Positions 8,254-17,291 of a stretch of DNA of 64,000 bases are shown here, one piece after another. The position numbers were made by a program, and so were the translations under genes. Below the pieces are notes generated by a model. It made no database searches. It worked only from the letters and a program-made list of their open reading frames with translations, and was not told the DNA's origin. The DNA comes from Arthrobacter sp. efr-133-TYG-118 (lineage in GTDB: Bacteria > Actinomycetota > Actinomycetes > Actinomycetales > Micrococcaceae), in NCBI RefSeq assembly GCF_030209755.1, contig NZ_JARVRH010000001.1, forward strand, positions 62,001 through 126,000. The letters are read 5' to 3'. Position 1 is the first letter of the stretch. Each line of letters begins with the position of its first letter.

Positions 8254-10199
8254 CCGAACCACCGCTGGCGGCTCTTTGCCTGGTTGTAATCGGTGCGGAG
8301 GGTGCGGACCCATTCCTGTCCGGAGACTTCTGCGGGAGCCACGTCCCACCAGACGTCTCCACCGGGCAAGTCAACGTGGGGAACGGTTGGCACCACGATC
8401 ACCACGGGTCCTTGGGTGTCGCGAGTGGAAGCCAGCGCTTCCCGGACCTCTGCCGCAGTGCTTGCCCGGATGGCCAGGGCGCCCAGGCCTTCGGCGATCT
8501 GCCGCAGGTCCACCTTGAGGTAATCGCCATCCAGCCGCGCTTTGGGGGCGTCTTCGACGGCGACGCTGCCCCCGGTGGTGCGGTAGCGGAACTCGTTGCC
8601 GAATTCCTTGCCGCTGCGGTTCATCTGGAGGCGGTGGATGACCTGGTAGCCGTGGTTTTCGGAGACGACAACCGTGACGTTGAGGCCTTCCTGCGCGGCG
8701 GTGAGGATTTCGGTGGGTGCCATGAGGAAGGTACCGTCGCCGATGAAGGTAACCACGCGATTGTCGTTGTTGCCCTCGGCCAGCCGGACGCCCATGCCGG
8801 CCGCGATTTCGTAGCCCATGCAGGAGAAGCCGAATTCCAGGTGGCAGTTGCGGTTGCCCGTGGCGTCCCAGACTTTTTGCAGGTCGCCGGGAGGTCCTCC
8901 GGCCGCGGCGATGATGGTGTCGCCGGAGCGGGCGTGCTCCTGCATCAGGCCGATCAGCTGCGGCTGGGTCAGGACAGCACCGGTGACCGGCGCGTCGGGG
9001 TGGTCTTCCGGGCGGTAGGGAGTGTCGGCGTCGAGCCACTGTGACCGGATGGGGGCCCACTTTGCCTTCTCGGAATGGACCGTCTCTTGCCACTTTTCGC
9101 TGGTGCTGTGGCCCTCCAGGGAGCGGACAAGTGCTTCCAGTCCGAGGCGTGCGTCCGCCAGGATGCCGGTGGCACCTTGCTTGCGGGTATCAGCGTCCAC
9201 GATGTTCAAGGACGCGAATCGGACGTCCGGGTTTTCGAAGATCGACTGGGAGCCGGTGGCGAAGTCGGTGAGGCGCGTGCCGATGCTCAGGACCAGGTCG
9301 GCTTGCTTGACCAGGGTATTGGAGGCGAAGTTGCCCTCCAACCCGACGCCACCCACTTGCCACCATTCGTCCTTGGTCACGGCGCCCTTGCCGCCGAAGG
9401 TCTCCACCACGGGAATTCCCGTCTGTCCCGCCAGCGCCTCGAGGGCGGCGTGGGCGTCGGAGTAGTGGATACCGCCGCCGGCGATGATCACCGGACGCTC
9501 GGCTGAGCGGATGAGCCGGGCGACGTCGTCGATCTCTTCCAGGTCCGGCAGCGGCCGACGGATCTTCCAGTCGCGCGGCTCGAAGAATTCGGCCGGGAAG
9601 TCGTAGGCGTGGGACTGTACGTCCTGGGGCAGCGAAAGGACCACGGCGCCGGTATCAGTGGGGCTCGTGAGCACGCGCATTGCCTGCGGAAGCGCGGTCA
9701 GGAGCTGCTCCGGCCGGTTGATCCTGTCGAAGAAGCGCGATACCGGGCGGAACGCGTCGTTGACCGTGGCATCAGCCTCGGTGGGGTGTTCGAGCTGCTG
9801 CAGCACCGGGCCTTGGTGCCGGGTGGCGTAGGTGTCACCCGGCAGGAGCAGGAGCGGAATCCTGTTCACTGTTGCCAAGCCGGCGGCAGTGACGAGGTTG
9901 AGCGCGCCCGGGCCGATGGAGGCTGTGACCGCGAGGACTGCCTGGCGACGGCTCGCCTTGGCATAGGCGGTGGAGATATGGGCCAGGTACTGTTCGTGCC
10001 GGCCTTGGATGAACGGCATGTCGTCGGCCAGTTCGTCCAATGCCTGTCCCAGGCCAGCGACGTTGCCGTGGCCGAAGATGCCGAGGGCTGCGGGGACCAG
10101 GCGGCGGCGGACGCCGTCGGCCAGCGAATATTGTGCGGACAGGTACTTGATGACCGCTTGGGCCGTGGTGAGCCTGATGGTCTGCGATGGTGTGGTCAT
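8250..10199 (-). CDS. iolD: 3D-(3,5/4)-trihydroxycyclohexane-1,2-dione acylhydrolase
   Basis: A 649-aa thiamine diphosphate-dependent enzyme that hydrolytically opens the ring of trihydroxycyclohexane-dione in inositol catabolism. The opening TIRLTTAQAVIKYLSAQYS and the GIFGHGNVAGLGQAL segment are characteristic of IolD rather than acetolactate synthase. The catalytic Glu lies in QGRHEQYLAH near residue 85, and the ThDP/Mg motif begins VTFIGDGTFLM near residue 510. Length matches IolD (about 640). It is the most specific marker that the cluster handles an inositol or related cyclitol. It starts 22 bp after the aldehyde dehydrogenase stop and overlaps the HpcH aldolase start. Confidence 0.94.
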   Translation of the reverse strand: MTTPSQTIRLTTAQAVIKYLSAQYSLADGVRRRLVPAALGIFGHGNVAGLGQALDELADDMPFIQGRHEQYLAHISTAYAKASRRQAVLAVTASIGPGALNLVTAAGLATVNRIPLLLLPGDTYATRHQGPVLQQLEHPTEADATVNDAFRPVSRFFDRINRPEQLLTALPQAMRVLTSPTDTGAVVLSLPQDVQSHAYDFPAEFFEPRDWKIRRPLPDLEEIDDVARLIRSAERPVIIAGGGIHYSDAHAALEALAGQTGIPVVETFGGKGAVTKDEWWQVGGVGLEGNFASNTLVKQADLVLSIGTRLTDFATGSQSIFENPDVRFASLNIVDADTRKQGATGILADARLGLEALVRSLEGHSTSEKWQETVHSEKAKWAPIRSQWLDADTPYRPEDHPDAPVTGAVLTQPQLIGLMQEHARSGDTIIAAAGGPPGDLQKVWDATGNRNCHLEFGFSCMGYEIAAGMGVRLAEGNNDNRVVTFIGDGTFLMAPTEILTAAQEGLNVTVVVSENHGYQVIHRLQMNRSGKEFGNEFRYRTTGGSVAVEDAPKARLDGDYLKVDLRQIAEGLGALAIRASTAAEVREALASTRDTQGPVVIVVPTVPHVDLPGGDVWWDVAPAEVSGQEWVRTLRTDYNQAKSRQRWFG

Positions 10200-10221
10200 T
10201 GCCTTATTCCCGTTGTCGTGG

Positions 10222-11652
10222 TTACCAGGGGCGCCCGTGCAGGACGACCGTCTTCTCTTCGGTCATTTCCTGGACGGCGGAGCGGACGCCTTCCTTGCCG
10301 ATCCCGCTGCCTTTCAAGCCGCCGTAGGGCATGAGGTCGGCCCGCCACAGCGGCGACCAGTTGATGTGGATGTTGCCGGCGTCGATCTGCCGCATGGCCT
10401 GGACCGCTCCGGCGACGTCGTTCGTGAAAATGCCGGCGCCCAGGCCGTATTCGTTGTCGTTCGCCATCGCGATGGCGCTTTCCATGTCCTGCGCGGACGA
10501 GACGGCGACGGCGGGCCCGAACAGTTCGTTCCGGCTCAGCGGCGACCGGGGGTCGACCCCGGCGACGACGGCGGGAGTCACCACGGCGCCGTCGCGCTCA
10601 CCGCCGGTGAGTACCCGGGCGCCCGAATGGCGGGCCTCAAGGATGGACGTGTGGACGCGTGAGGCTTCCTCTTCGGAGATCAGCGAGCCGAGCCGGGTGT
10701 CCTCTTCCTTGGGGTTTCCGATGGCGATGGCTTCGACCTTCGGGACCAGCGCATCCAGGAAGTCCTTTTCAACCCGACGGTCAACGATGACCCGCTGGAC
10801 GGAAATGCATACCTGCCCGGCGTTGACGTAGCCGCCGGCAGCCACTGCGGTCGCGGCGAGTTCGAGGTCCGCGTCCGGCAGGATGATCACCGGGCATGAG
10901 GCCCCCAACTCGAGGGACAGTTTCTTCACTCCCGCGATCGAACTGATGTGCGTCCCGGTGCTGGTGGAGCCGGTGAAGGACACCTTGCGGACCCGCGGGT
11001 CCGTCACCAGGACGTCGCCCAGGGAGCTGCCGGGTCCGGTGATCACGGACAGGGCTTCAGGCGGCAGGCCGGCGTCGACGAAGCACTGTGCCAGCTTCAG
11101 CGCCGTCAGCGGCGTTGCTCGGGCGGGCTTGAGTACGACGGCGTTACCGGCTGCCAGCGCGGGTGCAATTTTGTGCAACACCAGCAGGGCGGGGTAGTTG
11201 AACGGGGTGATGGCGACGACGATGCCCACCGGCTGACGCAAGGTGAAGCCGATCTTGTCCAAGCCTGTCCCGGCGTTTGCGTCCAAGGGAAGCGTGGAAC
11301 CGTACAGCTGGCTTCCCTCATAGGCAGCGAGGCGGATGATGTTGCCGGAGCGGCTGGCCTCGCCCCGCGCCTCCGTGATGGGCTTCCCGGTTTCGGCGCT
11401 AATGGTCTGGGCGATGTCCTCGGCGCGTTCATCCGCCAGGGCGGCTGCCCGCAGGAGGATGTCGACGCGGACATGGGCCGGCGTGGTCCTTTGCAGGTGG
11501 GCACCGATCTCGGCCCGGTCAAGGGCGGCCTGGGCGTCCTGGACTGTCGCCACGGGGACCGTGTCGATGGTCCGGCCGTCGAAGGGCGAGCGGACTTCCT
11601 CGGTCCTGCCGTCGGCGGCACCGCGCCATTTTCCAGCTATTAGCATTTCCAT
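10222..11652 (-). CDS. aldehyde dehydrogenase family protein
   Basis: A 476-aa NAD(P)-dependent aldehyde dehydrogenase. It has the ITPFNYPALL cofactor segment, the VSFTGSTSTGTHI motif, a catalytic Glu in LSLELGAS near residue 249, and the nucleophilic Cys in NAGQVCIS near residue 283. The Glu motif is ELGAS instead of the usual ELGG, as in the lactaldehyde/phosphonoacetaldehyde dehydrogenase-like branch. Its substrate is probably the aldehyde released by the HpcH aldolase or another semialdehyde of the pathway (inference). The gene lies between the transporter ATPase and iolD with short gaps, in the same leftward operon. Confidence 0.9.
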   Translation of the reverse strand: MEMLIAGKWRGAADGRTEEVRSPFDGRTIDTVPVATVQDAQAALDRAEIGAHLQRTTPAHVRVDILLRAAALADERAEDIAQTISAETGKPITEARGEASRSGNIIRLAAYEGSQLYGSTLPLDANAGTGLDKIGFTLRQPVGIVVAITPFNYPALLVLHKIAPALAAGNAVVLKPARATPLTALKLAQCFVDAGLPPEALSVITGPGSSLGDVLVTDPRVRKVSFTGSTSTGTHISSIAGVKKLSLELGASCPVIILPDADLELAATAVAAGGYVNAGQVCISVQRVIVDRRVEKDFLDALVPKVEAIAIGNPKEEDTRLGSLISEEEASRVHTSILEARHSGARVLTGGERDGAVVTPAVVAGVDPRSPLSRNELFGPAVAVSSAQDMESAIAMANDNEYGLGAGIFTNDVAGAVQAMRQIDAGNIHINWSPLWRADLMPYGGLKGSGIGKEGVRSAVQEMTEEKTVVLHGRPW

Positions 11653-11683
11653 GGTTGCTCCATCAGGTTGTGAACTTTTGCGC

Positions 11684-12610
11684 TCAGTGGCGCTTGGCGT
11701 TGCTTTCGTATGCCGCCTCAGCGACTTCGGCGACTTCGGCTTGGACTTCCCTGAGGGCTTGGGTGTGTCCGCCGAGTTGTTCGAGTTCGTGGGCGAGTTC
11801 GGCCAGTTCCGCGCCGCCGGCCATCTGGGCGGTGAGTTCGTCCAGGGTGATGTCCTTCTTGTCGTAGTAGCCGATCGACTTGCCGCGCTTGAGCAGCAGG
11901 AACCGGTCCCCGACGGGGAAGGCGTGGTGCGGGTTGTGCGTGATGAAAATGACGCCCAGCCCGCGGTCGCGGGCCTGCAGGATGTAGCGGAGCACGACGC
12001 CGGACTGCTTCACGCCCAGCGCGGCGGTCGGTTCGTCCAGGATCAGCACCTTCGCCCCGAAATACACGGCCCTCGCGATCGCGACGCATTGGCGTTCACC
12101 GCCGGAGAGCTGGCCGATGGGCTGTTCCACATCGCGCAGGTCGATGCCCATCGCGGCCAGTTCCTTCAGCGTGATGTCCTTCATTTTCTGGACATCCATG
12201 GACTTGAACGGGCCGAACCCGGTGGTCAGTTCCGAGCCGAGGAAGAAGTTGCGCCAGATCGGCATCAACGGCACCACCGCCAGGTCCTGGTAGACGGTGG
12301 CGATGCCGGCGTCCAGGGCGTCGCGGGGCGAGTTGAACTTCCGCTCATCGCCCATGACGTGCAGCACGCCTTCGTCGTGCTGGTGCAGGCCGGCGATGAT
12401 CTTGATCAGCGTGGACTTGCCCGCGCCGTTGTCGCCCAGCACGCAGGTGACGCGGCCGTTGTCCACGGCCATGGTCACATCGCGCAGGGCGATGATGTTC
12501 CCGTAGTGCTTGCCCACCCCGTCCAAGGAGAGCAGGTGCACGGGGGTGTGGGTCAGCGGGTCCTTCTCATCCTTGAGCAGGGTCTGCTGGTCGATCTGTT
12601 TGGCATTCAT
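11684..12610 (-). CDS. ABC sugar transporter ATP-binding protein (single ABC domain)
   Basis: A 308-aa nucleotide-binding subunit. Walker A is GDNGAGKST near residue 60, the Q-loop is [11 protein letters not shown], the signature is LSGGERQ, Walker B is VLILDEP and the H-loop is ITHNPHHAF. Unlike RbsA/MglA it has only one ABC domain, as in FrcA-type carbohydrate importers, plus an acidic coiled-coil-like tail rich in Ala/Glu. It energises import with the adjacent permease and lipoprotein. The gap to the permease is 16 bp. Confidence 0.93.
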   Translation of the reverse strand: MNAKQIDQQTLLKDEKDPLTHTPVHLLSLDGVGKHYGNIIALRDVTMAVDNGRVTCVLGDNGAGKSTLIKIIAGLHQHDEGVLHVMGDERKFNSPRDALDAGIATVYQDLAVVPLMPIWRNFFLGSELTTGFGPFKSMDVQKMKDITLKELAAMGIDLRDVEQPIGQLSGGERQCVAIARAVYFGAKVLILDEPTAALGVKQSGVVLRYILQARDRGLGVIFITHNPHHAFPVGDRFLLLKRGKSIGYYDKKDITLDELTAQMAGGAELAELAHELEQLGGHTQALREVQAEVAEVAEAAYESNAKRH

Positions 12611-12626
12611 TGTTTGTCCGCCCCTT

Positions 12627-13676
12627 CTACTTGAGCTCTGCGCGGCGTTTGACGATGAGGTTCACGATGGTGGCCAGCAGCAGCATCAGGCCCAGGAAGA
12701 ACTTGAACCAGTCCGGGTTCCACTGCGCGTACACGATGCCCTTGTTCGCCATGCCGAAGATGAACGCGCCGATCGCCCCGCCCACCGCCGAGCCGTAGCC
12801 GCCCGTGAGCAGGCAGCCGCCGATCACCGCGGCGATGATGTACAGGAACTCGTTGCCCACGCCCTCGCCGGACTGCACCGCGTCGAACGCGAAGAGGTTG
12901 TGCATACCCAGGACCCAGCCGCAGAAACCGACCGCCATGAACAAACCGATCTTCGTCTTGGTCACCGGCACCCCCACGGCGCGGGCCGCGTTCGCGTCCC
13001 CGCCCACGGCGAAGATCCAGTTGCCCACCTTCGTGCGCAACAGCACCCAGGAGGCGATCGCGACCAGGATGATCCAGAAGAACACCGTGATCTTCACCTC
13101 GACCCCGCCGATGCTGATCGAGGAAGCGAACACCGCATGCGCCGAGTCGAACCCGTCCAGCTTCGAAATGGACGGGGACGACACGGACCCCCCGATCAGG
13201 CGGGTCAGGGCCAGGTTCAGGCCCGTGAGCATCAGGAACGTCGCCAGGGTCACGATGAAGGACGGCAGTTTCGTCTTGACCAGGATCCAACCGTTGATGA
13301 AACCGATCGACAGGGAAACCAGCAGGGCGATGACCACCCCCACCCACGCATTCATCGAGAAATACCAGCTGAACAACGACGCGGTCAGGGCCGAGGAAAT
13401 CACGGCCACACCGGTGGAGAGGTCGAACTCGCCCCCGATCATCAACAACGACACCCCCACCGCCATGATCCCGATCGTCGAGGAACCATAAAGGATCGTC
13501 GCCAAAGCATTCGGCTGGGTGAACGTCCCGGACACCGAAGCAAAGAAAATGAAGAGGACAACGGCCCCCACCAGGGCACCGACCTCAGGACGGGCCATCA
13601 ACGTGCTCAACGGGCTCCGCTTCGCGACCCGCTCATCCGCGGCAGTTTTGGGTGCCGGGGCAGTAACTAAAGCCAT
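12627..13676 (-). CDS. ABC sugar transporter permease (RbsC/FrcC-like)
   Basis: A 349-aa integral membrane subunit of a carbohydrate-uptake-2 type ABC transporter. About ten hydrophobic segments are visible, with the family motifs [19 protein letters not shown] and [19 protein letters not shown]. The substrate is probably a cyclitol or sugar, given the iol-type genes downstream. I chose the ATG giving MALVTAPAP, with an AAGGA about 10 nt upstream. An ATG 45 bases further upstream would place the start at the base of a strong hairpin and is less likely. It follows the binding-protein gene, separated by that hairpin. Confidence 0.92.
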   Translation of the reverse strand: MALVTAPAPKTAADERVAKRSPLSTLMARPEVGALVGAVVLFIFFASVSGTFTQPNALATILYGSSTIGIMAVGVSLLMIGGEFDLSTGVAVISSALTASLFSWYFSMNAWVGVVIALLVSLSIGFINGWILVKTKLPSFIVTLATFLMLTGLNLALTRLIGGSVSSPSISKLDGFDSAHAVFASSISIGGVEVKITVFFWIILVAIASWVLLRTKVGNWIFAVGGDANAARAVGVPVTKTKIGLFMAVGFCGWVLGMHNLFAFDAVQSGEGVGNEFLYIIAAVIGGCLLTGGYGSAVGGAIGAFIFGMANKGIVYAQWNPDWFKFFLGLMLLLATIVNLIVKRRAELK

Positions 13677-13697
13677 GGAACACACTTCCTTCTCTGT

Positions 13698-13734
13698 CAG
13701 CTCGCGCGGCAAGGAAGTCATGCCGCGCGAGCTG
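13698..13734 (-). other. intercistronic hairpin between binding protein and permease
   Basis: A perfect 14-bp inverted repeat (arms 13698-13711 and 13721-13734, GC-rich core CTCGCGCGGC) encloses a 9-nt loop. It lies 13 bp after the binding-protein stop. There is no T-run after the stem, so it looks less like a terminator than a 3' mRNA-stabilising structure that lets the binding protein be made in excess over the membrane subunits. That role is known for binding-protein operons and is inferred here. Confidence 0.75.
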
Positions 13735-13747
13735 AACCATCATCGGA

Positions 13748-14743
13748 TTAGCGGATGCCCTGCTGAACGAACTTCAGCACATCGGAAATATTGGACTTGT
13801 CGACGATCGTCGGGCCCGTCAGGACAGGCTGCCCGCCACCGATCTTGAAACCACCAAGCTTGTTCTGCCAGATTGCGTCGATGGACATGTAGCCCTGGAG
13901 CCACGGCTGCTGGTCCACAGTGAACAGGACCTTGCCATCGTTGATCGCCTGCGCCAGCGCAGGGTTCAGGTCGAAGCTGGCCACCTTGATCGGGCTGTTG
14001 GCATCTGCCACGGCTTTGATAACGGTCAAGGTGATAGGGGCGCCGAGCCCGATGATCACGTCAGCATCCTTGCTGGCCTGGAGCTTCGCCGTCGCAGTGG
14101 ACTGAACCGCCGTCATATCGGCCCCGTTGACATAAAGGATCTCAGTGCCGGGCACCTTCGTCTTCACACCCGCGCACCGCTGCTCGAGTTGCACCTGTCC
14201 CTGTGACTGGATCACGCAGATCGGGTGCTTGTACCCGTCCCCCGCCAGCTTGGCGCCGACCGCTTCGCCGGCCAGGGTCTCGTTGGAGCCGAAGTGGGTG
14301 AACGCCCCCATCTTCGCCGAGACGTCCCCACCAGCGTTGAAGCTCACCACCGGGATGCCCGCGTCGGTGGCCTTCTTCAGCACATCCTTCATGGCGCCCG
14401 GGTTGGCGATCGTGACCGCGATGCCATCGACCTTCTGGTCGATAGCCTGCTGCACCAGCTGGGACTGGCGCCCCGCATCGGCATCACTCGTGTAAAGAAC
14501 CTCGACATTGTCTTTCGCTGCCGCGGCCTCCGCACCCTTGCGCACGATGTCCCAGAACGTATCGCCAGCCTCGGCGTGGGTGATGAGCGCAACCTTGATC
14601 CGCGGAGTGCTTGCCACTTGCCCACCACCCGCGGCGTTGGCGGTGTCGGCCGGCTTTCCGCCCCCGCTTGAGCATGCTGCCAGGGCCAGAAGCGGTACTA
14701 CGGCAAGGGCTACTGCGCCCCGCCGCCAATTGAACTTTGCCAC
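13748..14743 (-). CDS. ABC sugar transporter substrate-binding lipoprotein
   Basis: A 331-aa extracellular binding protein of the periplasmic-binding-protein-1 (RbsB-like) family. It has a lipoprotein signal peptide with positively charged MAKFNWRR, a hydrophobic core and the lipobox LAAC near residue 24, so it should be lipid-anchored on the outer face of the membrane. A Gly/Ala/Thr linker follows, then the binding fold (IKVALITHAEAGDTFW, QAIDQKVDGIAV, GIPVVSFNAGGD, DQQPWLQGYMS). It is the first gene of the leftward cluster, directly behind the operator-flanked promoter at 14861-14914. The ligand is inferred from context to be a cyclitol or polyol. Confidence 0.93.
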   Translation of the reverse strand: MAKFNWRRGAVALAVVPLLALAACSSGGGKPADTANAAGGGQVASTPRIKVALITHAEAGDTFWDIVRKGAEAAAAKDNVEVLYTSDADAGRQSQLVQQAIDQKVDGIAVTIANPGAMKDVLKKATDAGIPVVSFNAGGDVSAKMGAFTHFGSNETLAGEAVGAKLAGDGYKHPICVIQSQGQVQLEQRCAGVKTKVPGTEILYVNGADMTAVQSTATAKLQASKDADVIIGLGAPITLTVIKAVADANSPIKVASFDLNPALAQAINDGKVLFTVDQQPWLQGYMSIDAIWQNKLGGFKIGGGQPVLTGPTIVDKSNISDVLKFVQQGIR

Positions 14744-14860
14744 GTGAGATCTCCTTTGATGTCGCGTACTTCGACCGTCGACCCCGTTGCTGTGCCTTCA
14801 AAGACATGGTGGGAGGACGGAACCATCTAGCTGTGAACGGATGTGATCCACATCGCTTTG

Positions 14861-14872
14861 TGGAACGCTCCA
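14861..14872. promoter_or_regulatory. LacI-type operator, proximal copy
   Basis: TGGAACGCTCCA is a near-palindrome with the central CG typical of LacI-family sites. It is the exact reverse complement of the copy at 14903-14914, with centres 42 bp (four helical turns) apart. Relative to the binding-protein gene it lies just downstream of the candidate -10. The regulator is probably the LacI protein at 5190-6206 (inference). Confidence 0.7.
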
Positions 14873-14902
14873 ACGCTAAATCAAGGCTTGACCAATTGTC
14901 AA
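14873..14902 (-). promoter_or_regulatory. putative promoter of the transporter-iol cluster
   Basis: On the minus strand TTGACA (14902-14897) is followed after 18 nt by TAGCGT (14878-14873), a good -35 and a weak -10. The element is exactly enclosed by the two operator copies, which fits repression. The transcription start is not determined. Confidence 0.5.
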
Positions 14903-14914
14903 TGGAGCGTTCCA
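14903..14914. promoter_or_regulatory. LacI-type operator, distal copy
   Basis: TGGAGCGTTCCA abuts the -35 element of the leftward promoter and could also affect a rightward promoter for the divergent TIM-barrel gene at 14982. See the partner site at 14861-14872. Confidence 0.7.
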
Positions 14915-14981
14915 ATTGAATAGTCGACGGGTGTTCCCACCCACCTGCCTTAACTAGCCGCGCACCGTCGCGAGGAGAACG

Positions 14982-15851
14982 ATGACGTACCCAAGCACCC
15001 CCGAACTAATCGCGACCTGCTGGACGAGCGCAGGAAATATCGCGCCGTTGAATACCCCCGAGATCAGTCCTGTCCCTATCGGCGAGCGTTTGGAAGCCAT
15101 CGCCTCAACCGGATGGGCCGGGTTCGGATTGGCGTACGACGATCTTGTCGCTGCAAGGGACGCCATCGGTTTCTCAGGGCTCAAGAATCTCATTGACCAA
15201 GCCGGCTTCCGCTACGTCGAAGTCGAGTTACTCACGAACTGGTGGGACGATTCCCTGTCCCATGAATGGAGGCCGCAGTTCGAGCTGCTCCTTGACGCAG
15301 CCGAAATACTGGGGGCGCGTTTCATCAAGATTGGAACGGCGTTCAGCGAGCCCTTGGATGACCTTGATTTCCTCGTGGAGCCACTGCGACGACTGGCAAC
15401 CGAGGCCTCCAAAAGAGGGACGCGCATCGCCCTCGAGCCCATGCCGTTCTCGATGGTCGGTTCGATGCCGGCTGCCGCCGAGCTGACGCGATCGGTCGAC
15501 ATGCCCGAATGTGGACTGGTGGTTGACTACTGGCATGTCTTCCGGGCCGGAACGAGCCTGGAGGAGCTGTCCCGCAGCGTGACCGCCGACCAGATTTTCG
15601 GGGTGGAACTCAATGACGCGGACGCGGAAATCAAGGGGACGCTCTTCGAGGACACCCGGGACAATCGCCGTCTTTGTGGAGAAGGAGACCAAGACGTCAC
15701 CGGGTTTATCAAAACGCTCCAGGCCATCGGTTTCAAAGGGCCGTGGGGTGTGGAAATCCTCTCCGAACAACACCGCACACGTCCTATTCGCGAAGCGCTG
15801 GAATCCGCCCGTTCGACGGCGCTTGCCTGCTTTCCGCCCTCAGTTCCATGA
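14982..15851 (+). CDS. sugar phosphate isomerase/epimerase family protein (TIM barrel)
   Basis: A 289-aa xylose-isomerase-like TIM-barrel protein. Barrel motifs include GFRYVEVELLTNWW, ARFIKIGTA, IALEPMPFSMVG with a metal-binding Glu, CGLVVDYWHVFRAG with Asp/His, VELNDAD and PWGVEILSE. It belongs to the same superfamily as IolE/IolI/IolH but is only distantly related to the IolE-like protein in the cluster. It is transcribed divergently from the transporter operon, sharing the operator region, so it is probably co-regulated. The ATG has GAGGAGA upstream. It may epimerise or isomerise a keto-polyol of the same pathway; the exact reaction cannot be read. Confidence 0.87.
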   Translation: MTYPSTPELIATCWTSAGNIAPLNTPEISPVPIGERLEAIASTGWAGFGLAYDDLVAARDAIGFSGLKNLIDQAGFRYVEVELLTNWWDDSLSHEWRPQFELLLDAAEILGARFIKIGTAFSEPLDDLDFLVEPLRRLATEASKRGTRIALEPMPFSMVGSMPAAAELTRSVDMPECGLVVDYWHVFRAGTSLEELSRSVTADQIFGVELNDADAEIKGTLFEDTRDNRRLCGEGDQDVTGFIKTLQAIGFKGPWGVEILSEQHRTRPIREALESARSTALACFPPSVP

Positions 15852-16078
15852 CAAAGCAACGGCATCTCGAGCATGACTGGCGTGCCGTAGCGGGTGAAAT
15901 CGTCGAAGTCCGGCACGGCGAAAAGACGGTACGCATAGGCTTTGTGGACGCGGTCACCCCCGACGGTGGAATCCTATGGATGACTGCTGACGGCGCAGAA
16001 CCCCGGACAATGTTCGAACGCGCCGAGGGATTTCACGTGTGGATTGAGTACAAATGGGAAGCCGGGGTATGCCGCTAG
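15848..16078 (+). CDS. small hypothetical protein coupled to the TIM-barrel gene
   Basis: A 76-aa soluble protein starting MTKQRHLEHDW. Its ATG overlaps the stop of the TIM-barrel gene as ATGA, the coupling arrangement used throughout this window, which supports it as a real gene. It reads like a small beta-rich fold, with a GEIVEVRHGEKTVRIGFVDAV segment followed by a Trp-containing stretch. I recognise no family. It may assist or be regulated with the TIM-barrel enzyme. Confidence 0.6.
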   Translation: MTKQRHLEHDWRAVAGEIVEVRHGEKTVRIGFVDAVTPDGGILWMTADGAEPRTMFERAEGFHVWIEYKWEAGVCR

Positions 16079-16208
16079 CCGGGTTTCGCCCGCCATTGCG
16101 CGAAACAGAAGGAAACGTTGTGACCCAGCTAATGGCGCGGATCTTGGGGTGCTGATAACTTCCCAATGATCGGCTGAAATGATTGGTGGTGTCCCGTTGC
16201 GATCAATC

Positions 16209-17291
16209 ATGGCCCATTTCCGTGCGCTTAATACCGTTCCACCGGCAAGCAACGATCACCTGGCTGCCGTCCGCGTCGCACTGAGCGTCGCCGTGCCGGC
16301 GTTTGTGCTTCTCGCGGTTGGCCGGGCGGACCTCATCATCTACGCCGTGTTCGGCGCCCTGACCGGCATGTACGGCCGTGCCGAGTCGCACCAACTGCGG
16401 CTCAAACACCAGGCGCAAGCCGCTGCGGTGCTCTTGGCCGGAGTCTCGGTGGGCACGTTCTTGTCCGTCTCGCACATCCATTCATGGGGATTGGTAGTAG
16501 TCGAGGCGCTCTTGGCGGGCGTGGGCTCGCTGTTCTCGGACAAGGTACGGCTCAAGCCCAACGGCCCGTTCTTCGGAATCCTGGCCCTGGGGGCATGCGC
16601 TTCCGTTCCCGCGACCATCCCGTTCCTTGCTGCGGTCCTGATCTGCGCGGCATCGGCAGCGTTCTCGATGGTGGTGGGTTTTGCCGGGTGGCTTCGGTAC
16701 CGGGTGTGGAAACGTGGCGCCATCCGGGACATTCCGGCGTCCTCGGCGCGGTTGCGCCAAGCAGCCGGCCTTCACGCGGCCCGGTATGTGCTCGCCGTCG
16801 GCGCGGCAGGTGCTTGCGGGGTACTCACGGGCAGCGGACACCCACACTGGGCCATGGCCGCCGCCGCCGTTCCGCTGGCCGGTGCCGATATGCCCAGCCG
16901 CCTGCACCGTGGCATCCACCGCATCGTGGGGACGTTCCTCGGATTGGGGATTGTCGCCGTCGTACTTTTTCCAGGACCGCTGTCCCCACTGCACTACTTC
17001 CCCGGGCAAACCACCATCATCCTTGCCCTCCTGGTGATCGGTTTCCAGTTCCCTACTGAGCTGTTCATGAGCAGGCACTACGGCTGGGCAATGGTGTTCT
17101 TCACCCCGGTCATCCTGCTGATGACCCAACTGGCCGTGCCCTCGGATCCTGGCGTGCTGGTCCTGGAACGCGGAGTGGAGACGTTCGTAGGAGCCGTGAT
17201 CGGGATTGCGGTGGCGGTGCTGCTCCAGGCGCCCCGGCTTACTTCATGGGGCCGTCTTACTTCGCGGCGAGGCGGGGCGGACCTGACGTAA
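16209..17291 (+). CDS. FUSC family membrane protein (aromatic acid exporter-like)
   Basis: About 360 aa with two sets of roughly five hydrophobic segments separated by a cytoplasmic stretch rich in Arg (YRVWKRGAIRDIPASSARLRQ), the layout of fusaric-acid-resistance/FUSC-type proteins. These are inner-membrane proteins implicated in efflux of aromatic or organic acids, but many lack known substrates. Neither candidate ATG (16179 or 16209) has a clear ribosome-binding site; MAHFRALNT is chosen because it directly precedes family-like sequence. The 3' end overlaps the convergent SDR gene by 35 bp. Confidence 0.8.
   Translation: MAHFRALNTVPPASNDHLAAVRVALSVAVPAFVLLAVGRADLIIYAVFGALTGMYGRAESHQLRLKHQAQAAAVLLAGVSVGTFLSVSHIHSWGLVVVEALLAGVGSLFSDKVRLKPNGPFFGILALGACASVPATIPFLAAVLICAASAAFSMVVGFAGWLRYRVWKRGAIRDIPASSARLRQAAGLHAARYVLAVGAAGACGVLTGSGHPHWAMAAAAVPLAGADMPSRLHRGIHRIVGTFLGLGIVAVVLFPGPLSPLHYFPGQTTIILALLVIGFQFPTELFMSRHYGWAMVFFTPVILLMTQLAVPSDPGVLVLERGVETFVGAVIGIAVAVLLQAPRLTSWGRLTSRRGGADLT

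Noticed and set aside
13677..13721. Longer permease start (MTSLPREL, ATG at 13721)
   Set aside because: That ATG is at the base of the 14-bp hairpin and lacks a ribosome-binding site; the ATG at 13676 has AAGGA upstream and begins family-like sequence.
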